Source of the DNA: Methylobrevis albus
GTDB taxonomy: Bacteria; Pseudomonadota; Alphaproteobacteria; Rhizobiales; Pleomorphomonadaceae
NCBI RefSeq assembly: GCF_015904235.1
Contig: NZ_JADZLT010000049.1
Location: forward strand, 248,001-312,000
Length of the DNA stretch: 64,000 nucleotides
Direction of reading: 5' to 3'
The translations under genes were made by a program, and so were the position numbers. The notes under the pieces were generated by a model. That model made no database searches. It had not been told where the DNA came from and saw nothing but the letters and a program-made list of their open reading frames with translations. This document shows, piece after piece, positions 40,949 through 49,805 of this stretch. The first letter of the stretch is position 1; every line of letters begins with the position of its first letter.

Positions 40949-41068
40949 CCTTCGAGACAGGCGCTGCGCGCCTTCCTCAGGATGAGGGAAAAGGATAACG
41001 GTCTGAAGAGAAAACAGAAAACCCCTCAGGCCTCATCCTGAGGAGGCCCGAGAGGGCCGTCTCGAAGG
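40949..41068. repeat. Inverted REP-like pair (CCTTCGAGAC...CTCAGGATGAGG)
   Basis: Arms at 40949-40987 and 41031-41068 are reverse complements at both ends (CCTTCGAGAC and CCTCAGGATGAGG) but carry different GC-rich hairpin middles. This is a dispersed Rhizobiales intergenic palindrome type. It fills part of the 488-nt gap after the reductase gene; about 41190-41330 on the minus strand an open stretch (RIDVAYRDILLTRLGLLDN) might be a gene scrap but is unsupported. Confidence 0.75.
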
Positions 41069-41386
41069 ACGAGGCCGGGCGCACGACCCCGCTCCGACTG
41101 CGAACCCGACAGCCGTGAGTCAAGCCCGGCGATGACGGATCGAAGGTCGAAGTGATGTGCTGCCGAGGGTCGCGTCCGGGCGGCGCAGCTTCGTCGATGA
41201 TGTTATCGAGCAAGCCAAGACGCGTTAGCAAGATGTCGCGGTAAGCCACATCGATCCGCTTGCGTGGCGTCGTATAGCTGGCTTGGAAAGCGTTGGCGAT
41301 CCCATTGGGGAGGAACGAACGCGCCGACACGAGCGATTTGTTTGAGCAGTCTCGTTTGGCAAAAACCGCTATAGCTTAGCAGAAAA

Positions 41387-41683
41387 TTAACTCATGCTGA
41401 TGACTAGTTCCCTCAACATTTCAGCATACCTAATCTCAGAGAATGCAATCACAAGATATTCTTTTAGATAATCCTGCCTCGCCTCGCCCTTTCGTAGATG
41501 CAATGCAGAACCTGTCAGTCTGTGCTGTATTTCGTTAATTGCCATCATCAATTTTTCGTCGCTAACATGGCCACTTGGATAAGCGGTTCTACTCACAACT
41601 GTTAGTTTGAAAGATAAATTTAAAACTAAATCTATTATTTTTTCATTACTCATATTTTCAATGATAAGTTGAATATCCTTCAT
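41387..41683 (-). CDS. Small AT-rich gene, candidate immunity protein
   Basis: A 98-aa acidic/helical protein without signal peptide. It is strikingly AT-rich against its surroundings (by count 22/60 G+C at 41401-41460 and 15/60 at 41641-41700), which marks foreign origin. ATG 41683 has an AGGGGG ribosome site that overlaps the stop (41699-41701) of the decayed toxin tail directly upstream on the same strand. That toxin-then-small-gene order is the usual polymorphic toxin/immunity layout, so I infer an immunity role. I cannot name the family. The frame is intact although its toxin is broken. Confidence 0.6.
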   Translation of the reverse strand: MKDIQLIIENMSNEKIIDLVLNLSFKLTVVSRTAYPSGHVSDEKLMMAINEIQHRLTGSALHLRKGEARQDYLKEYLVIAFSEIRYAEMLRELVISMS

Positions 41684-41698
41684 TTTAATAAAATCCCC

Positions 41699-42062
41699 CT
41701 ACATTTCATCATCATACTCTCCGGGATAGCTCGTTTCAGATTTATCCCTTTTAATTTCCACTTGAGGCAGCGCATCTACGTCATACCCTAGCTCTCGCAG
41801 GCCTTAGTCTTCGTATTGCCATCCCAAATTTCACCATCTGGCGTAACTTTTAGTGGTTCTTTCGCGCCCGGTACTAATGATTTGACTATCTCGTCGGTTT
41901 TAATTGCTTACCAATGCTCAAGTCTGTAGTATTCTGCCCCGTTTTCCATGTAGAATCTTTGTGCATACTCTCCAGTTTCGGCAAACTTGACCCACACGGT
42001 GCATTATTAACCCAAATGCTTCCATTTCCCACGAAGAAGGAATGATCCGTCTTATCGGCGTG
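41699..42062 (-). pseudogene. Decayed C-terminal tail of a HINT-type polymorphic toxin
   Basis: Three coding pieces in different frames follow each other on the minus strand. Piece one (to 42000) reads TDHSFFVGNGSIWVNNA, matching the end of pretoxin-HINT domains (pattern H(T/S)FFVG...WVHNA). After a frameshift, piece two reads FAETGEYAQRFYMENGAEYY, has a TAA at 41908-41910, then continues KEPLKVTPDGEIWDGNT. A second shift near 41802 gives LRELGYDVDALPQ and ends PGEYDDEM at 41699. The DGEIWDGNT...LRELGYDV pattern resembles ParB-like toxin domains. Two frameshifts and one stop show it is dead. Its 5' edge abuts the cobD leader. Confidence 0.6.
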
Positions 42063-42146
42063 AAAAGCAGCTCCTCGTCGCCGTTCGGCTTCCTGTTCTT
42101 CAGACCTCCCACCCTCGCCACCCCGCCAGCCCGGATCGGTCTCTCG

Positions 42147-43124
42147 ATGGAACTCGCCCTCTTCCCCCTGCTCGCGCTGGTCGCCGCCCTCATCGAGGCC
42201 GGGGCCGGCTATCCGGCGGCGGTGTTCCGGGCGATCGGGCATCCGGTGACGTGGATCGGGGCGCTGATCGCGGCGCTCGACCGGGCGCTCAACCGGGACA
42301 CGGCGACGCCGCGCCGGCGCCGGGTCGGCGGGGTCGTGGCGCTTGGGGTGCTCGCCGGGGTGCCGGTGCTGGTCGCCGCCGGGGTGCAGGCGCTGCTGCT
42401 GCCGTTCGGCTGGCTCGGCTTTGCGCTGCTCGCGGTGCTCGCGGCGAGCCTGCCGGCGCAGCGCAGCCTGCATGAGCATGTCGCGGCGGTGGCGGATGGA
42501 TTGCGCGACGGCCTCGAGCCCGGCCGGTTGGCGGTCGGGCGGATCGTCGGGCGCAATCCGGCCCTTCTGGATGAAGCCGGGGTGGCACGCGCGGCGATCG
42601 AAAGCCTCGCGGAGAACTACTCCGACGGCGTCGTCGCGCCGCTCGCCTGGACCGCGGCCTTCGGCCTGCCGGGCGGGGTGTTCTACAAGGCGGTCAACAC
42701 CGCCGACAGCATGATCGGCCACCGCACGCCGCGGCATGAGGCCTTCGGCTGGGCCGCCGCGCGGCTCGACGATCTCGTCAACCTTCCCGCCTCGCGCCTC
42801 GCCGCGCTGGTCCTCGTTCTCGCCGCCGCGACGCTGCCGGGGATGAATGCCGCGGGCGCGATCCGCGCGGTGCGCCGCGACGCGGGCCGGCACCGCTCGC
42901 CGAACGCCGGCTGGCCGGAAGCGGCGATGGCCGGGGCCCTCGGCCTCGCGCTCAACGGCCCCAAGGTCTACGGCGACGTCCGCGTCGAGGACGCCACCAT
43001 GGGCGACGGCCGGCGCGACGCCGGGCCGGCCGACATCGACCGGGCGCTCAGGCTCTACCGGCGCGCGCTGGTGATCGAAACACTGGGGCTCGCCGCGGTC
43101 GCCGGGCTGGCGCTCGCGGCCTGA
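42147..43124 (+). CDS. cobD: Adenosylcobinamide-phosphate synthase
   Basis: CobD/CbiB (325 aa) is a polytopic membrane enzyme that joins adenosylcobyric acid to aminopropanol (or its phosphate) late in B12 synthesis. Family phrases: GHPVTWIGALIAALD, RAAIESLAENYSDGVVAPLAW, FYKAVNTADSMIGHRT, GWAAARLDDLVNLPASRL, and WPEAAMAGALGLALNGPKVYG. The frame is open to 42042, but ATG 42147 fits the family N-terminus; the upstream part overlaps the toxin relic. It is alone, not in a cob operon. No cobalamin riboswitch is seen upstream, perhaps because the insertion replaced the native leader. Confidence 0.93.
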   Translation: MELALFPLLALVAALIEAGAGYPAAVFRAIGHPVTWIGALIAALDRALNRDTATPRRRRVGGVVALGVLAGVPVLVAAGVQALLLPFGWLGFALLAVLAASLPAQRSLHEHVAAVADGLRDGLEPGRLAVGRIVGRNPALLDEAGVARAAIESLAENYSDGVVAPLAWTAAFGLPGGVFYKAVNTADSMIGHRTPRHEAFGWAAARLDDLVNLPASRLAALVLVLAAATLPGMNAAGAIRAVRRDAGRHRSPNAGWPEAAMAGALGLALNGPKVYGDVRVEDATMGDGRRDAGPADIDRALRLYRRALVIETLGLAAVAGLALAA

Positions 43125-43130
43125 GTGACG

Positions 43131-45110
43131 TCAGGCCGCGACCGCCGTCCCCTGATCCACGATCCGCACCACGTCGGCCATGATGTCGGTGAGCTGGAAA
43201 TCCTTCGGCGTATAGACCGCGGCGACGCCGAGGGCCTTCAGGGTTGCGGCGTCGTCGGGCGGGATGATGCCGCCGACGACGAGCGGCACGTCGTCGAGGC
43301 CGCTCGCGCGCATGCGGGCGATCACGTCGCGCACCAGCGGCACATGGCTGCCCGACAGGATCGACAGGCCGATGATGTGGACGCTCTCTTCCAGCGCGGC
43401 GTTGACGATCTCGGCCGGGGTCAGGCGGATGCCCTCGTAGACCACCTCCATGCCGCAGTCGCGGGCGCGCACGGCGATCTGCTCGGCGCCGTTTGAGTGG
43501 CCGTCGAGGCCGGGCTTGCCGACGAGGAACTTGATCCGCCGCCCGAGCCTTTCCGAAACCGCGTCCACGGCGGCGCGGACCGCCTCGATCTCGCCGATGC
43601 CGGCGCTCGCCGCGGCGCCGACGCCGGTCGGGGCGCGGTATTCGCCGAAGACGTCGCGCAGGGTGCGGCCCCATTCGCCGGTGGTGACGCCGGCCTTCGC
43701 CGCGGCGATCGACGGCTCCATGATGTTGCGGCCTTCGCTCGCGGCGGCGCGCAGGTCGGCGAGCGCGGCAGCGACGGCCTTCGCGTCGCGCTGGTCGCGC
43801 CAGGCTTTCAGCGCCTCGATCGCCTCGGGCTCGACGTGCTCGGGCACGGTGAGGATGCCGCCGTCCGCGCCGGCGGCGAGCGGCGAGGGTTCGGTCTCGG
43901 TGAACTTGTTGACGCCGACGACGGTCTGCTCGCCGGCCTCGATGCCGGAGAGGCGGCGCGTGTTGCTCTCGACGAGGGCGCGCTTCATGTAGCCGCTCTC
44001 GACGGCGGCGATCGCCCCGCCCATTGCGTCGATGCGGGCGAGTTCCTCGCGCGCCTCGGCCTTCAGCCCCTCGACCTTGGCGTCCATGACGCGGCTGCCG
44101 TCGAAGATGTCCTCGTGTTCGAGCAGGTCGGTCTCGAAGGCCATGATCTGCTGCATGCGCAGCGACCACTGTTGGTCCCACGGCCGCGGCAGGCCGAGCG
44201 CCTCGTTCCAGGCCGGCAGCTGCACGGCGCGGGCGCGGGCGTTCTTCGACAACACCACGGCCAGCATCTCGATCAGGATGCGGCTGACGTTGTTTTCCGG
44301 CTGCGGCTCGGTGAGACCGAGCGAGTTGACCTGCACGCCGTAGCGGAAGCGGCGCATCTTCGGGTCCTCGATGCCGTAGCGGCTTTCGAGGATCTCGTCC
44401 CAGAGCGCGGTGAAGGCGCGCATCTTGGCGATCTCGGTGATGAAGCGCATGCCGGCGTTGACGAAGAAGGAGATGCGGCCGACCGCCGCCGGGAACTCGG
44501 CGGCGGGGATCGCGCCGGAGGCCTTCATGCCGTCGAGCACACAGACGGCGGTGGCGAGGGCATAGGCGAGCTCCTGCACCGGCGTCGCCCCGGCCTCCTG
44601 CAGGTGGTAGGAGCAGACGTTCATCGGGTTCCACTTCGGCATGTGCTGGTAGGTCCAGGCGATCATGTCGGTGGTGAGCCGCATCGAGGGCGCGGGCGGG
44701 AACACATAGGTGCCGCGCGACAGATACTCCTTGATGATGTCGTTCTGCGTCGTGCCGTTCAGCTTCGCCCGGTCGGCGCCCTGCTCGTCGCCGGCCGCGA
44801 CATAGAGCGACAGCAGCCAGGCCGCGGTCGCGTTGATCGTCATCGAGGTGTTCATCCGCTCGAGCGGGATGTCGGCGAACAGGCGGCGCATGTCGCCGAG
44901 ATGGGCGACTGGCACGCCGACCTTGCCGACCTCGCCGCGCGACAGCGCGTCGTCGGGGTCGTAGCCGGTCTGGGTCGGCAGGTCGAAGGCGACGGAGAGG
45001 CCGGTCTGGCCCTTGGCGAGGTTGGAGCGGTAGAGCGCGTTCGAGGCCGCGGCCGTCGAATGGCCGGCATAGGTGCGGATGATCCAGGGCTGGTCGCGTT
45101 TCACGCTCAT
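43131..45110 (-). CDS. ecm: Ethylmalonyl-CoA mutase
   Basis: Ecm (659 aa) is the B12-dependent mutase that turns (2R)-ethylmalonyl-CoA into methylsuccinyl-CoA in the ethylmalonyl-CoA pathway. The N-terminal barrel has RTYAGHSTAAASNALYRSNL and SVAFDLPTQTGYDPDDALSRGEVGKVG, which separate Ecm from methylmalonyl-CoA mutase. The C-terminal cobalamin domain has the DxHxxG motif (DGHSNG, about residues 536-541) with GLSILSGSH and VVGGIIPPDD. ATG 45110 has GGAGG about 8 nt upstream, which fixes the start over the longer open frame. It is divergent from ccr (518-nt shared control region) and converges on cobD. Confidence 0.94.
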   Translation of the reverse strand: MSVKRDQPWIIRTYAGHSTAAASNALYRSNLAKGQTGLSVAFDLPTQTGYDPDDALSRGEVGKVGVPVAHLGDMRRLFADIPLERMNTSMTINATAAWLLSLYVAAGDEQGADRAKLNGTTQNDIIKEYLSRGTYVFPPAPSMRLTTDMIAWTYQHMPKWNPMNVCSYHLQEAGATPVQELAYALATAVCVLDGMKASGAIPAAEFPAAVGRISFFVNAGMRFITEIAKMRAFTALWDEILESRYGIEDPKMRRFRYGVQVNSLGLTEPQPENNVSRILIEMLAVVLSKNARARAVQLPAWNEALGLPRPWDQQWSLRMQQIMAFETDLLEHEDIFDGSRVMDAKVEGLKAEAREELARIDAMGGAIAAVESGYMKRALVESNTRRLSGIEAGEQTVVGVNKFTETEPSPLAAGADGGILTVPEHVEPEAIEALKAWRDQRDAKAVAAALADLRAAASEGRNIMEPSIAAAKAGVTTGEWGRTLRDVFGEYRAPTGVGAAASAGIGEIEAVRAAVDAVSERLGRRIKFLVGKPGLDGHSNGAEQIAVRARDCGMEVVYEGIRLTPAEIVNAALEESVHIIGLSILSGSHVPLVRDVIARMRASGLDDVPLVVGGIIPPDDAATLKALGVAAVYTPKDFQLTDIMADVVRIVDQGTAVAA

Positions 45111-45628
45111 CTTGTCGCCTCCGCCGCGGCCTGCCCGAGACCGGGGCAAGGCCGACCGCTCGCAGCCCGCAGGACGGCGGGCGCGCCACATGCTGATGCT
45201 ATAGGATGATGCTTCGCGGACGGGGAAGCCCTCCCTTGGCGGCATGGGCCGCCGGCACGGCCCGGGCACAATACGGCCGCACCGCATCAAGTCATTGAAC
45301 AGAATTGGTTTTCATGCCCGGGCAGGTGCGTTCGGTGCGCGATTCCGCCGGCCGGGCGGAACAATTGGACGCACCTGCGGCCTGGCCCGGGGCGGCCATC
45401 GGCGCCGCCGATGCGCCGATGCGACGTGTTGCCCTATCCCGCAGGCGCACGGCTTCAGCGCATGGTGCCTCCAGCCGATGCCGCAGTGCAAAAGTGGCGC
45501 GCCTCGCGTGCCGCGGCCTGCACCGCACGCGGTGATCACCATGCCGCCACCCGGCTGAAGGCGCCCTCCGGAGAGAACGGGCGCCCCGCGGGCGGTTCGA
45601 CCGAGGCAAGGACAAGGGAGCCACCATC
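45111..45628. promoter_or_regulatory. Shared divergent control region of ecm and ccr
   Basis: A 518-nt gene-free stretch separates the two start codons. Both promoters must lie here. I see no clear operator dyads or consensus hexamers by eye. In other alphaproteobacteria ccr-linked genes are controlled by TetR-type CcrR, but no CcrR gene is in the window. Confidence 0.5.
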
Positions 45629-46906
45629 ATGCAAGCCGTCGCCAGCAGCCGGGCCGAGCCTGAGCTCAAGGACCTCTACGACGTCGGCGAAATCCCGCCG
45701 CTCGGCCATGTGCCGGCGAAGATGTGGGCGTGGGCGATCCGCCGCGAGCGCCACGGGCCGCCGGACACCGCGATGCAGCTCGAAGTGCTGCCGACCTGGA
45801 CGCTGGAGAGCGACGAGGTGCTGGTGCTCGTGATGGCGGCCGGCGTCAACTACAACGGCGTCTGGGCCTCGCTCGGCCAGCCGATCTCGCCGTTCGACAG
45901 CCACAAGCAGCCCTACCACATCGCCGGTTCCGACGCCTCGGGCATCGTCTGGGCGGTCGGCTCGAAGGTGACGCGCTGGAAGGTCGGCGACGAGGTCGTG
46001 GTGCACTGCAACCAGGACGCCGGCGACGACGAGGAATGCAACGGCGGCGACCCGATGCTGTCGCCCTCGCAGCGGATCTGGGGCTACGAGACCGGCGACG
46101 GCTCGTTCGCGCAGTTCGCGAGGGTGCAGAGCCGGCAGCTGCTGGCGCGGCCGAAGCACCTCACCTGGGAGGAGAGCGCCTCCTACACGCTCACCCTCGC
46201 CACCGCCTACCGCATGCTCTACGGCCACGCGCCGCATACGCTGAAGCCGGGCCAGAACGTGCTGGTCTGGGGCGCGTCGGGCGGCCTCGGCGTGTTCGCG
46301 GTGCAGATCTGCGCCGCGGCGGGCGCCAACGCGATCGGCGTGATCTCGGACGAGTCGAAGCGCGACTACGTCATGAGCCTCGGCGCCAAGGGCGTGATCA
46401 ACCGCAAGGACTTCGCCTGCTGGGGCCAGCTGCCGAAGGTCGGCTCGCCGGAGTACGACACCTGGTTCAGCGAAGCGCGCAAGTTCGGCAAGGCGATCTG
46501 GGACATCACCGGCAAGGGCAACAACGTCGACACGGTGTTCGAGCACCCCGGCGAGGCGACGTTCCCGGTGTCGTGCTTCGTCGTGAAGCGCGGCGGCATG
46601 GTGGTGTTCTGCGCCGGCACCTCCGGCTTCAACATCACCTTCGACGCGCGCTACGTCTGGATGCACCAGAAGCGCATCCAGGGCTCGCACTTCGCCCACC
46701 TGAAGCAGGCGTCCGAGGCGAACCGCTTCGTGCTCGACCGCCGCGTCGACCCCTGCATGTCCGAGGTGTTCGCCTGGGACCAGGTGCCGGCGGCGCACAT
46801 GAAGATGTGGAAGAACCAGCACGCGCCCGGCAACATGGCCGTTCTGGTGAGCTCGCCGGTGACGGGGCTCCGGACGCTGGAAGACGTGATCGCGGCCGGC
46901 CGCTGA
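45629..46906 (+). CDS. ccr: Crotonyl-CoA carboxylase/reductase
   Basis: Ccr (425 aa) reductively carboxylates crotonyl-CoA to ethylmalonyl-CoA with NADPH and CO2, the key step of glyoxylate regeneration in methylotrophs lacking isocitrate lyase. It is a medium-chain dehydrogenase/reductase: AGVNYNGVWASLGQPISPF near the N-terminus, NADPH site VLVWGASGGLGVFAVQI, the Ccr-specific ITGKGNNVDTVFEHPGEATFP and the C-terminal RIQGSHFAHLKQA. These CO2-binding context residues (Asn, Glu, His) distinguish Ccr from simple enoyl reductases. It is a single-gene unit with an intrinsic terminator. Confidence 0.96.
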   Translation: MQAVASSRAEPELKDLYDVGEIPPLGHVPAKMWAWAIRRERHGPPDTAMQLEVLPTWTLESDEVLVLVMAAGVNYNGVWASLGQPISPFDSHKQPYHIAGSDASGIVWAVGSKVTRWKVGDEVVVHCNQDAGDDEECNGGDPMLSPSQRIWGYETGDGSFAQFARVQSRQLLARPKHLTWEESASYTLTLATAYRMLYGHAPHTLKPGQNVLVWGASGGLGVFAVQICAAAGANAIGVISDESKRDYVMSLGAKGVINRKDFACWGQLPKVGSPEYDTWFSEARKFGKAIWDITGKGNNVDTVFEHPGEATFPVSCFVVKRGGMVVFCAGTSGFNITFDARYVWMHQKRIQGSHFAHLKQASEANRFVLDRRVDPCMSEVFAWDQVPAAHMKMWKNQHAPGNMAVLVSSPVTGLRTLEDVIAAGR

Positions 46907-46941
46907 CCGCCGTCGTCTCTGGTCGGGATTTCATCAATGAG

Positions 46942-46971
46942 GGGGTGGCGCTGCCGGCGCCGCCCCTTTTT
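46942..46971 (+). terminator. Intrinsic terminator of ccr
   Basis: A 10-bp stem with one G-U pair (GGGGTGGCGC / GCGCCGCCCC, loop TGCCG) is followed by TTTTT. It is 35 nt past the ccr stop. Confidence 0.85.
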
Positions 46972-47023
46972 GCGTCTGGGTCTGCTGCACCGCGGGAACG
47001 AAACGGTGCTCGCCGAGTTTAGA

Positions 47024-47089
47024 TTGCAAATCATTCGCACTTGCATTCCTACCTCGGCACCCTATTCTGCAGTTGCAACTCATTTGCAA
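47024..47089 (+). promoter_or_regulatory. Two Fur-family-like dyads upstream of the sit operon
   Basis: TTGCAACTCATTTGCAA (47073-47089) is a perfect TTGCAA-N5-TTGCAA dyad. A related imperfect copy, TTGCAAATCATTCGCAC, lies at 47024-47040. They share the middle (A/C)TCAT, lie 74-139 nt before the sitA start, and resemble the manganese-responsive (Mur/Fur) sites known upstream of rhizobial sitABCD. Identity of the regulator is inference. Confidence 0.6.
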
Positions 47090-47162
47090 AAAGCCGGTGC
47101 AGGCACCGTCCCATCCCTGGGCAGGTTCCGGTGGCACCGGCGGATGACCACGGACGAGGAGC

Positions 47163-48116
47163 ATGAATTTGCCGCGCGGAATCAAATCCGGAATGACGAC
47201 GAGCCGGGACGGGCGCGCCGGGCGCGTCGTCCTCGCCGCGGCCACCGGCCTCATCGCCCTGGTCGGCCTCGCCGCCAATCCGGTGCGCGCCGACGAGCCG
47301 AAGCGGATCGTCACCACCTTCACGATCCTCGCCGACATCGCCCAGAACGTCGCGGGCGACAAGGCGCTGGTGGAATCGATCACCAAGCCGGGCGCCGAGA
47401 TCCACGACTATGAGCCGACGCCGCTCGACGTGGTCCGCGCCCGCTCCGGCGACCTCGTGCTCTGGAACGGGCTCGGCCTCGAGCGCTGGTTCGAGCGCTT
47501 CTTCGCTGGCGTCGACGTGCCGAGCGTCGTCGTCTCCGACGGCGTCGCGCCGATCGCGATTTCCGAAGGCGCCTACGAGGGCAAGCCGAATCCGCATGCC
47601 TGGATGTCGCCGGCCAATGCCGCGATCTACGTCGAGAACATCCGCAAGGCGCTCGCCGAGCTCGACCCCGCCAATGCCGATGCCTACGCCGCCAATGCGG
47701 CCGCCTATCTCGAAAAGCTCGCGGCGATCGATGCGCCGATCCGCGACAAGCTCGCCGGCCTGCCGGCCGACCAGCGCGTGCTCGTCACCTGCGAGGGCGC
47801 CTTCTCGTACCTCGCCCGCGACTACGGCCTGACCGAGAGCTATCTCTGGGCGATCAACGCCGACGAGCAGGGCTCGCCGCAGCAGATTCGCCGGGTTATC
47901 GACACGGTGCGCGATGCGTCGGTGCCGGTGGTGTTCTGCGAGAGCACGGTCAACGACCGGCCGATGCAGCAGGTGGCCTCCGAGACCGGCGCCCGCTACG
48001 GCGGCACGCTCTATGTCGACAGCCTGACCCCGGCGGACGGCCCGGCGCCGACCTATCTCGACATGATGGCGCTCAACGCCGAAACGCTGACGCGAGGCTT
48101 CGATGTCGTCAACTGA
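47163..48116 (+). CDS. sitA: Manganese/iron/zinc ABC transporter substrate-binding protein (SitA-like)
   Basis: A 317-aa cluster A-I binding protein with signal sequence ending NPVRADE (about residue 44; a start at GTG/ATG further in would shorten the n-region). Metal ligands are visible in the expected contexts: His in EIHDYEPTPLD, His in PNPHAWMSP, Glu in VTCEGAFSYLARDYGL, and Asp in YVDSLTPADGPAPTYLDMM. The absence of a His-rich loop argues for Mn/Fe (SitA/MntC) rather than Zn (ZnuA). ATG 47163 follows GAGGAG. It leads a four-gene overlapping operon; the end overlaps sitB by 14 nt. Confidence 0.87.
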   Translation: MNLPRGIKSGMTTSRDGRAGRVVLAAATGLIALVGLAANPVRADEPKRIVTTFTILADIAQNVAGDKALVESITKPGAEIHDYEPTPLDVVRARSGDLVLWNGLGLERWFERFFAGVDVPSVVVSDGVAPIAISEGAYEGKPNPHAWMSPANAAIYVENIRKALAELDPANADAYAANAAAYLEKLAAIDAPIRDKLAGLPADQRVLVTCEGAFSYLARDYGLTESYLWAINADEQGSPQQIRRVIDTVRDASVPVVFCESTVNDRPMQQVASETGARYGGTLYVDSLTPADGPAPTYLDMMALNAETLTRGFDVVN

Positions 48117-48933
48117 CCCCAAAAGCGGGCCTGCGCCCGTCGTCCGCGTCGACGACGTCACCGTCGCCTATCGCTCGGGCACCGTCGCGCTCGAAGGCGT
48201 CAGCCTGACGCTCGACCGGCCGTCGATCTGCGGCCTCGTCGGCATGAACGGCGCCGGCAAGTCGACGCTGTTCAAGACCATCATGGGCTTCGTCGAGCCG
48301 ACGCGCGGCAAGGTGAGCATCGGCGGACGGCCGGTCTCGGCCGCGCAGAAGGAAAACATCGTCGCCTACGTGCCCCAGGCCGAAGAGGTCGACTGGACCT
48401 TCCCGGTTTCGGTCGCCGACGTCGTGATGATGGGCCGGCAGGGGCGGATGGGCTTCCTGCGCATGCCCGGCGGCACCGACCGCCGCCTCGTCGCCGAGAG
48501 CCTCGCCCGCGTCGGCATGGCGGATTTCGCCGACCGGCAGATCGGCGAACTCTCCGGCGGCCAGCGCAAGCGCGTGTTCCTCGCCCGGGCGCTGGCGCAG
48601 CAGGCGTCGATCCTCTTGCTCGACGAGCCGTTCACCGGCGTCGACGTGCGCACCGAGGAGGCGATCATTGCCATCCTGCGCGATCTGCGCGCCGGCGGCG
48701 CCATCGTGCTCGTCTCGACGCACGACCTTGCCACCGTGCCGGCCTTCTGCGACAGCGTCGCGATGGTCAACCGCCGCCTCGTCGCCTTCGGCCCGGTCGC
48801 GACCACCTTCACGGAAGCCAATCTTTCCCGCGCCTTCGGCGGCACGCTGCACCGTTTCCTGCCCGGCCACGGCCTGCCGGCCGGGCCCGATGCCGCGGCC
48901 GCCCGCGGTCTCGCGCTGGGAGCGGCCGGATGA
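48103..48933 (+). CDS. sitB: Metal ABC transporter ATP-binding protein (SitB-like)
   Basis: A 276-aa ABC ATPase: Walker A GMNGAGKSTLFKTIM, Q-loop YVPQAEEVDW, signature LSGGQRKRVFLARAL, Walker B ILLLDEPFTGVD and the His switch VSTHD. The EEVDWTFPVSVADVVMMGR phrase is typical of the manganese/iron cluster. It drives uptake with the two permeases that follow. Its last codons overlap the next start (ATGA). Confidence 0.92.
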   Translation: MSSTDPKSGPAPVVRVDDVTVAYRSGTVALEGVSLTLDRPSICGLVGMNGAGKSTLFKTIMGFVEPTRGKVSIGGRPVSAAQKENIVAYVPQAEEVDWTFPVSVADVVMMGRQGRMGFLRMPGGTDRRLVAESLARVGMADFADRQIGELSGGQRKRVFLARALAQQASILLLDEPFTGVDVRTEEAIIAILRDLRAGGAIVLVSTHDLATVPAFCDSVAMVNRRLVAFGPVATTFTEANLSRAFGGTLHRFLPGHGLPAGPDAAAARGLALGAAG

Positions 48934-49805
48934 CGACCGCGGAGATCGCCGCGCTGCTCGCCGAGCCGTTCGGCTACGGCTTCATGATCAAGGCGATCGC
49001 CGGCGGCGCCGCCGTCGGCGCGCTGTGCGGCCTGCTCTCCTGCTTCGTCACGCTCAAGGGCTGGTCGCTGCTCGGCGACGCGCTGTCGCATGCGGTGGTG
49101 CCGGGCGTTGCGATCGCGGCGATCTTCGGGCTGCCGTTCGTCGCCGGCGCGGTGGTCGCGGGTGTCTTCGCGGTCGGCGCGATCGGCTTCGTCGAGCGCA
49201 ATTCGCTCCTGAAGAACGACGCGGTGATCGGCGTCGTGTTCACCGCGATGTTCGCGCTCGGGCTGTTCCTGATCTCGGTGTTTCCGAGCAACCTCCGCCT
49301 CACCACCATCCTGTTCGGCAATCTGCTCGGCGTCGCCGACGCCGATCTCTGGCAGGTGGCGGCGGTCGGCGCGCTGGCGGTCGGCATCGTCGCGCTGAAG
49401 TGGAAGGACCTCTTGCTGTTCTGCTTCGACGCCGGCCACGCCCGCTCGATCGGCCTCGACACGCGGTTGCTGCACGGCGTGCTGCTCGGCCTGTTGTCGC
49501 TCGCCGCCGTCGCGGCGCTGCAGGCGGTGGGGGCGCTGCTCGTCGTCGCCATGCTGATCACGCCGGGGGCGACCGCGCTGCTGCTCACCGACCGCTTCGG
49601 CCGCATGCTGGTGATCGCGCCGGCGCTCGGCGCACTCGCCGCGGCGCTCGGCGCCTATGCGAGCTTCTTCCTCGACGGGTCGACCGGCGGCCTGATCGTC
49701 GCGCTGCAGACGGCGATCTTCTTCGTCGCCTTCCTGTTCGCGCCGCGCCGCGGCGTGCTGGCCGGCCGCCGGCGGGCCGCTGCCGCCGCGGAGGCCGCGC
49801 CGTGA
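48930..49805 (+). CDS. sitC: Metal ABC transporter permease (SitC-like)
   Basis: A 291-aa ABC-3 family inner-membrane permease with about eight hydrophobic segments. Family phrases: LLSCFVTLKGWSLLGDALSHAVVPGVAIA, TTILFGNLLGVADADLWQ, and ALQAVGALLVVAMLITPGATALLLTDRF. It is a paralogue of the following gene; the two probably form a heterodimer channel. The C-terminus is basic then Ala-rich. Confidence 0.9.
   Translation: MTTAEIAALLAEPFGYGFMIKAIAGGAAVGALCGLLSCFVTLKGWSLLGDALSHAVVPGVAIAAIFGLPFVAGAVVAGVFAVGAIGFVERNSLLKNDAVIGVVFTAMFALGLFLISVFPSNLRLTTILFGNLLGVADADLWQVAAVGALAVGIVALKWKDLLLFCFDAGHARSIGLDTRLLHGVLLGLLSLAAVAALQAVGALLVVAMLITPGATALLLTDRFGRMLVIAPALGALAAALGAYASFFLDGSTGGLIVALQTAIFFVAFLFAPRRGVLAGRRRAAAAAEAAP

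Noticed and set aside
40977..41330. Possible 117-aa minus-strand gene
   Set aside because: It runs through the REP-like repeats; only the first part looks protein-like and no family is recognisable.
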